Shown piece by piece: positions 26,756 through 30,730 of a stretch of 30,730 bases of DNA. The number at the start of each line of letters is the position of its first letter. Positions within the stretch are counted from its first letter, which is position 1. The notes under the pieces are model-generated. The model saw only the letters and a list, made by a program, of their open reading frames with translations, had not been told where the DNA came from and ran no database searches. The DNA lies in assembly GCA_964626495.1 (NCBI GenBank), contig CAZVFT010000017.1, positions 1 through 30,730 of the forward strand, in the 5' to 3' direction. The stretch is from JACNLN01 sp964626495. GTDB lineage: Bacteria > Fidelibacterota > Marinisomatia > Marinisomatales > CAZVFT01. A program made the position numbers and the translations under genes.

Positions 26756-26806
26756 AAAACGTAATTATGTAAAACGTAAATTCGTTCAATTACATATTTA
26801 CGTTTT
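26756..26806. promoter_or_regulatory. Triple AAAACGTAA box, operator-like
   Basis: AAAACGTAATT lies at 26756-26766 and AAAACGTAAAT at 26771-26781. An inverted copy, ATTTACGTTTT, lies at 26796-26806 and pairs exactly with the second. The outer copy also extends to 16 of 19 matches with the inverted one (AAAACGTAA-WTATGTAA). This is the only substantial gap inside the PqqD-to-ALDH cassette, which suggests a regulator binding site or an intercistronic stem-loop. No U-tract typical of a terminator follows. Confidence 0.5.
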
Positions 26807-26893
26807 AAATAATTATTTTGTGTTATGATTCCTTTATCCATCATTATTACGGCACTTACTTCAGTTAGTACATTTGCTCATGAATTATCCAGG

Positions 26894-27940
26894 TTAATAA
26901 TGTAATTCCCCAGAGATAGTTAAACTTTCAATATATTCAAGAGGACAGATAAGGTCTGTAGCGTGACGGACAAAAGTAACTCCCGATTTAGCAGGAGGCA
27001 ATGGTTCATAAGAATTCCCCATAGCAAGATCTACAACCAACCGTGGTAGATTCTGTTCTGCTCCGGCTGTTAGAAATACCCATGCGGGAAATCGTGGATT
27101 TATCTCTAAAAGAATAAGGTTGCCGGTTTTGTCCTCCTGCATGATTTCCAGTTCACAGGGTCCACACCAGCCTATTTTCTGGAAAATCTCTCTAGTAAAT
27201 TCCAATAACTCTCTATTTCGCAGCGTAACAGCTGCCCAAGCTTTCCCTTTTTCTGTTAACCCAATCTTGCGAATAGGAACTGCTCCAATCACGTCTCCAT
27301 TCTCACCTCCAACGCAACAGATATCGAACTCCTGACCTGTAATCTCTTTTTGAGCAATCATGGGTAATCCCCAATTTCGTTGAAGATCTTTATAATGTTT
27401 AGTTGCTTCTTCCCGATTGGTACATTTATGGGCATCATAGAATTGACCCTTAATAAAAAAAGGGAATCCGATTCTTTCAAAAACTTCTTCCAGTTGACCC
27501 GGTTCCCGAATAACCACTGTATCTGGCGTCATTATCTCATTTGATTGACAGAAATCATAAAGTGCTGATTTGACACTCCTTTTTATTGCTTGTTCTGTGG
27601 GAAGATAAGTTGCAATACCAGCCTTGTCGAGTTCAGGTTTTATCTTCAAATAGGTAGCAACTTCACTATCAAGGGTAGGAATCAGTACATCAATTCGCTG
27701 TTGATTATGAACATACAGTATCCTGTTTAGAGCTCTATCGGCACCTTGATTGGGATAAGGAATAAGGTAGGTATGATCTAACAAGTCTTCATCATAGATT
27801 CCCGTATCATATACATCATACCCAAGACCGATGATTTGACCATTCCACCCATCAGGATATTTCAGACAACGAACCACTCCAATGCCGGGAGCTGGATTAT
27901 CTGTAGCGTGAAGTCCAGTTACTGCAACATTAATATTCAT
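26894..27940 (-). CDS. ATP-grasp ligase-like protein
   Basis: A 348-residue cytoplasmic protein. An N-terminal Rossmann-like domain (AVTGLHATDNPAPGIGVVRC, then VLIPTLDSE) precedes an ATP-grasp fold with FPFFIKGQFYDAHKC and the metal-binding C-terminal motif LLEINPRFPAW. It resembles carbamoyl-phosphate-synthase-like and amino-acid-ligase ATP-grasp enzymes, which activate a carboxylate as acyl phosphate and join it to an amine or thiol. The ATG overlaps the PqqD-like stop as ATGA, so the two are coupled. Its substrate may be a peptide presented by the PqqD-like partner or a free amino acid. Confidence 0.8.
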   Translation of the reverse strand: MNINVAVTGLHATDNPAPGIGVVRCLKYPDGWNGQIIGLGYDVYDTGIYDEDLLDHTYLIPYPNQGADRALNRILYVHNQQRIDVLIPTLDSEVATYLKIKPELDKAGIATYLPTEQAIKRSVKSALYDFCQSNEIMTPDTVVIREPGQLEEVFERIGFPFFIKGQFYDAHKCTNREEATKHYKDLQRNWGLPMIAQKEITGQEFDICCVGGENGDVIGAVPIRKIGLTEKGKAWAAVTLRNRELLEFTREIFQKIGWCGPCELEIMQEDKTGNLILLEINPRFPAWVFLTAGAEQNLPRLVVDLAMGNSYEPLPPAKSGVTFVRHATDLICPLEYIESLTISGELHY

Positions 27941-28185
27941 TGCTCAATTAATCCAAACTCCTTAAGCTGCTGAATAAAATCATCTAAATCTTTCCTGGCA
28001 GTGTTGTCATCCACATCAAACTCATCCATTATTTGAGATAAAATCTTCTGTCCACCTTTCCCATTCTGCAAAGCTCTAAAAATGAACTGTCCTGTTGGAT
28101 TGAGAGTATACGTTAAACCTGATGAATGATCGAATAAAAACCCACTTTCACTGAGTGTAACTTCTGATTTAAAATTTACTTCCAT
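27937..28185 (-). CDS. PqqD-like peptide-binding protein
   Basis: An 82-residue protein of PqqD type, a winged-helix fold that in RiPP pathways holds the leader of a precursor peptide for modifying enzymes. The N-terminal half has SESGFLFDHSSG followed by LTYTLNPTGQFIFRAL; the C-terminal half is a helix-rich segment ending in DFIQQLKEFGLIEQ, the usual PqqD end. The NPTG phrase also occurs in PqqD-like proteins linked to HprK-related kinases; no such kinase is nearby. GAAAGGA about five bases from the ATG is a good ribosome binding site. It overlaps the ATP-grasp gene by four bases. Confidence 0.82.
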   Translation of the reverse strand: MEVNFKSEVTLSESGFLFDHSSGLTYTLNPTGQFIFRALQNGKGGQKILSQIMDEFDVDDNTARKDLDDFIQQLKEFGLIEQ

Positions 28186-28390
28186 AATTATCCTTTCTTA
28201 AAACTAAAAAACAAAAAGCTGAAAACAACGAATCAATAAAATCTGCACGAGCGCTGTATTCGTCATAATTCTTACTTTTGTAATCAGACAAATTCTTCTG
28301 AAACAATGCAATTTTTTCTTTTAGTCTATTTATCTCTTTCATTTCTTTTTTTATACTAATGCCGCTGCAACTACCACCTTTTTTTTCCAC
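28169..28390 (-). CDS. Small unidentified ORF upstream of the PqqD-like gene
   Basis: A possible 73-residue product from a GTG start with GGTGG seven bases upstream. The N-terminus is MEKKGGSCSGISIKKEM; the middle is a charged helix (about 17-42, likely coiled coil); the C-terminal LFSAFCFLVLRKDN is hydrophobic. It overlaps the PqqD-like start by 17 bases. An in-frame ATG lies at codon 17. No family is recognised. The GGSCSG segment close to a PqqD-like gene makes it a candidate precursor peptide, but it may also be a chance ORF. An 8-A run (28379-28386) lies in its second to fourth codons. Confidence 0.45.
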   Translation of the reverse strand: MEKKGGSCSGISIKKEMKEINRLKEKIALFQKNLSDYKSKNYDEYSARADFIDSLFSAFCFLVLRKDNYGSKF

Positions 28391-28424
28391 TCGTCAGCCA
28401 CCATTCCACCACTTACCAACATTC

Positions 28425-28859
28425 TTACTCATACCCTTTCATCTGGGTTAATAACCCTGATTTATAAACAACCAAATTTTCAAAATGAAACCCATTTGCT
28501 TTACACCAGTAACAATAGTCGAGGGTGCAGTCAACTTTATCCACTTTATTCCCCCAGACGGCAAATTCGAAACTGCCACTTAGAAGGGATTGATCTACCG
28601 AAATCTCGTGGGAAAATTGTCCTTTTTTAAGGGTAACATGACTGTGGCGCCCTCCGGTATAGTAATCCTGTGTTCCATAAGGATATAACGAAATTCCCAA
28701 CCAGGCTGCCTCTTCATTGGAATATCCATTTAAAAGAATTTTTGTAGGCCAACCTGTGTCTGAATTCACTAAAACAGAAACCGTCATGTTGGAACTGCTT
28801 TGACTATAAAGAGATATTAGAAGTAAGAAACTGGTGATGATATACTTGATCTTTTTCAT
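28425..28859 (-). CDS. Small secreted cysteine-containing protein
   Basis: From the ATG at 28859 (GAGAGG five bases upstream; the longer frame would need a TTG at 28874) it is 144 residues. A signal peptide (about 1-21) is followed by a beta-rich domain with no recognised family. It contains GTQDYYTGGRHSHVTLKKG and a cysteine cluster CTLDYCYWC near the C-terminus. The cysteines suggest disulfides or a metal site in an exported protein. It lies between the barrel gene (23 bases upstream) and the tiny ORFs before the PqqD-like gene. Its stop overlaps a possible 12-codon ORF in another frame. Confidence 0.7.
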   Translation of the reverse strand: MKKIKYIITSFLLLISLYSQSSSNMTVSVLVNSDTGWPTKILLNGYSNEEAAWLGISLYPYGTQDYYTGGRHSHVTLKKGQFSHEISVDQSLLSGSFEFAVWGNKVDKVDCTLDYCYWCKANGFHFENLVVYKSGLLTQMKGYE

Positions 28860-28882
28860 TCTATCCTCTCTCAAATTTAAGA

Positions 28883-29668
28883 TTAAAATCTTGCTTGTAT
28901 TCCAAAACCAATATAATTGATGGTATATTCATCATAAATATGGTGGGAATATATTCCATTGATAGACCAGTTAGGCGTAAAACGATATAGAATTCTCAAC
29001 CCGATGAGATTTTTAAGAATGTCGGGGTTATTATTAATTGTTAGATAGTCAGGATCAATTGAATACCTGCTTTTACCATGTACATATGAAAAAATCATAC
29101 TAAACGATTTTGATGGAAAATATGTCCAATTGGAAAATAAACTTCTATTGGTCTCTGAACCTATATCCTGCTGTAAAAATCCAAAACGGATAACATTATC
29201 CCCAATCAGTTTACTCAGAGATGCATCCCATTGAGAAATGTTTACCTCCTCTCTGTTGGGATATGCTTCTTTAAAAGAACTCCACGTATGATAATCCGAA
29301 TGAATATACCCAATTGAATACCCGAACCATGGTAAATCACCTTCGGCATAGGTTCCCCATAGCCAGCCATCGTCACTATCACTGGCTGTAAGGTGTCCCA
29401 CAATCCCCACAAATCGAAGAGAGGATTTGATCCAAAATATATCCCGAACAACCAGATTGTACTGGTGGTAATTTTCGTTTTCGTTTGAAATTTCTAAATC
29501 CTCATATCCTATTACGAATCCATCCTTTCCACGCCGATCCATAGAAACATAAACGGCTTTCGACAGGTATTCCCTCCCATCGGAATAATTTCCCAAAGTG
29601 CCATAGACACTCCCACCAATATTCCAAGGATAAAGGGAAAAAAACGAGAGTAAAATAGATAACATCAT
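28883..29668 (-). CDS. Outer-membrane beta-barrel protein
   Basis: The 261-residue protein has a short hydrophobic N-terminus (MMLSILLSFFSLYPW) that serves as signal. A series of aromatic-rich alternating strands (for example LRFVGIVGHL, IRFGFLQQ, FSMIFSYVHG) follows. It ends in Phe (YIGFGIQARF), the typical outer-membrane barrel C-terminus. The size suggests an 8- to 12-stranded barrel. Its specific function is not recognised. Its ATG overlaps the stop of the sorting-domain protein gene by four bases, implying joint expression. Confidence 0.75.
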   Translation of the reverse strand: MMLSILLSFFSLYPWNIGGSVYGTLGNYSDGREYLSKAVYVSMDRRGKDGFVIGYEDLEISNENENYHQYNLVVRDIFWIKSSLRFVGIVGHLTASDSDDGWLWGTYAEGDLPWFGYSIGYIHSDYHTWSSFKEAYPNREEVNISQWDASLSKLIGDNVIRFGFLQQDIGSETNRSLFSNWTYFPSKSFSMIFSYVHGKSRYSIDPDYLTINNNPDILKNLIGLRILYRFTPNWSINGIYSHHIYDEYTINYIGFGIQARF

Positions 29669-30645
29669 TTGACTAATACCATTGGTTGACTGTAAAGATT
29701 AGTACCAGTTTCCACTTGATAAAAATAGATACCGCTGGAGACTGTCAGACCCTGTGCATTTCTTCCATCCCAGAATAACTGATGTTTTCCAGGTAACAAT
29801 TTACCTTGAAAAATGTTTATTATTTCTCTGCCGTTAGTATCCAGGATAGAAACTCTTACCTGTGATTCTACCCTTACTTCAATTGGGATTATATTTATTG
29901 AATTGAAAGGATTGGGATAATTTTCCCCCATTCTAAAAAAATCTGGTTGAGGTGTCCTGTGAACCACAGAAGCACCACTGAATCCCCAAACTATCAATTG
30001 ATAATCCTCATTGGAATAGTCGTATAGATTAATCATTATCTCAACAGTTCCATCTCCATCTAAATCTCCCAGAAACGGTCCTATCATATACCCGGATAAA
30101 GGGCTGCTTGACCATTCCTCGTCTCCGGTTAGACCATCCAGCACGTGTATAAATGCCGTGTAACTTGAATCCTGAATGTTATATTGGTTTATACCAAAAA
30201 CAATCTCTTTCTCATCATCACCATCAACATCATCCGCATATAAACTTGATACCAAGCCATTATACTCCTGGGAACTCCATTCAGGAGTGGTGTCCATTAC
30301 TGAGTAAACACTGATTTTTGAGAGATACTCCGAATACAGATTATATGCAATAAAAACAGCTTCCTTTTGTCCATTATTACCGAAGTCATAGATTTCATGA
30401 AGCGAAAGATATTCATAATCTTCATCGTAGATATACCAAGCCACATCATAATTGTTGGCTCCATCATACAGTGTAACGGTATTCCACCGTTGCTTGGTGA
30501 TTTCCGGCACCCCATCTTCATTAATATCAAAATATAAGTGACCCCATTCATTTGAATCCTGAGTCATTGTCCACTCTTCTACATATTGACCATATAAGGT
30601 TACAGATATGATAAATACTAAAAATATTCCACTTATTCTTTTCAT
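29665..30645 (-). CDS. Secreted FG-GAP-like protein with type IX-like C-terminal sorting domain
   Basis: A 326-residue exported protein. The ATG at 30645 is chosen because GGAG lies five bases upstream and the signal peptide begins there (MKRISGIFLVFI). Three calcium-loop motifs, DINEDGVPE, DVDGDDEKE and DLDGDGTVE, mark FG-GAP/VCBS-like propeller blades. From about residue 235 the sequence GENYPNPFN leads into an FlgD-like Ig domain with LFWDGRNAQGLTVSSGIYFY, the type A sorting domain found across FCB genomes and often linked to type IX secretion. It is the first gene of the right-hand minus-strand group. Confidence 0.85.
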   Translation of the reverse strand: MKRISGIFLVFIISVTLYGQYVEEWTMTQDSNEWGHLYFDINEDGVPEITKQRWNTVTLYDGANNYDVAWYIYDEDYEYLSLHEIYDFGNNGQKEAVFIAYNLYSEYLSKISVYSVMDTTPEWSSQEYNGLVSSLYADDVDGDDEKEIVFGINQYNIQDSSYTAFIHVLDGLTGDEEWSSSPLSGYMIGPFLGDLDGDGTVEIMINLYDYSNEDYQLIVWGFSGASVVHRTPQPDFFRMGENYPNPFNSINIIPIEVRVESQVRVSILDTNGREIINIFQGKLLPGKHQLFWDGRNAQGLTVSSGIYFYQVETGTNLYSQPMVLVK

Positions 30646-30730
30646 AGATTCTCCATCTATAATAATTCTCATTATTTAGATTAACATTGCTTTATAAAGT
30701 TAAAAGGTTATTTTCTTATGACACATTTGA

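Noticed and set aside
26825..26905. 26-codon plus-strand ORF resembling a signal peptide
   Set aside because: It overlaps the end of the ATP-grasp gene, has no ribosome binding site and stops at once; chance hydrophobicity is more likely.

Overview
The window is a bacterial chromosome segment of moderate to low GC in which most genes lie on the minus strand. The only plus-strand genes lie between about 9.4 and 11.6 kb. A secreted protein ending in a type IX-like sorting domain, several outer-membrane barrels, TTG and GTG starts behind purine-rich ribosome binding sites, and the yajC-def-fmt-rsmB-PASTA gene order suggest a Gram-negative member of the FCB assemblage, perhaps Marinimicrobia/Neomarinimicrobiota-like. 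That placement is an inference. I saw no rRNA, tRNA, CRISPR array, transposase or prophage.

Layout, left to right. 0.2-5.9 kb holds envelope and redox functions: an M1 metallopeptidase joined to an Omp85-like barrel, a TlpA-type thioredoxin and DsbD. 6.3-9.2 kb is a tightly overlapping chain pyrF-pyrE-cyclophilin-patatin. 9.4-11.6 kb is a plus-strand island with a GNAT-like protein, a structured RNA that folds like 6S RNA, a TPR protein and a CsgG-like lipoprotein. 11.6-13.4 kb is hflX plus a macro-domain protein. 13.7-20.3 kb is a long operon, yajC-def-fmt-rsmB-PASTA-polyprenol kinase-BatA/vWA, built from overlaps and short gaps.

20.7-21.5 kb holds two paralogous 73-residue membrane proteins of unknown function. 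A perfect CRP-type palindrome lies upstream, placed as in a class II activated promoter, and a rho-independent terminator follows the second gene.

21.8-30.7 kb is the most unusual part. In transcription order it encodes a sorting-domain FG-GAP-like protein, an outer-membrane barrel, a small cysteine-containing secreted protein, a region of overlapping tiny ORFs, a PqqD-like protein, an ATP-grasp ligase, a group III PLP decarboxylase, a urea-transporter/M23-peptidase fusion and an aldehyde dehydrogenase. The PqqD, ATP-grasp and decarboxylase set next to tiny ORFs looks like a peptide- or amino-acid-modifying cassette with a membrane transporter/peptidase. The product and precursor are unknown. 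Three copies of an AAAACGTAA box fill the one real gap inside the cassette.
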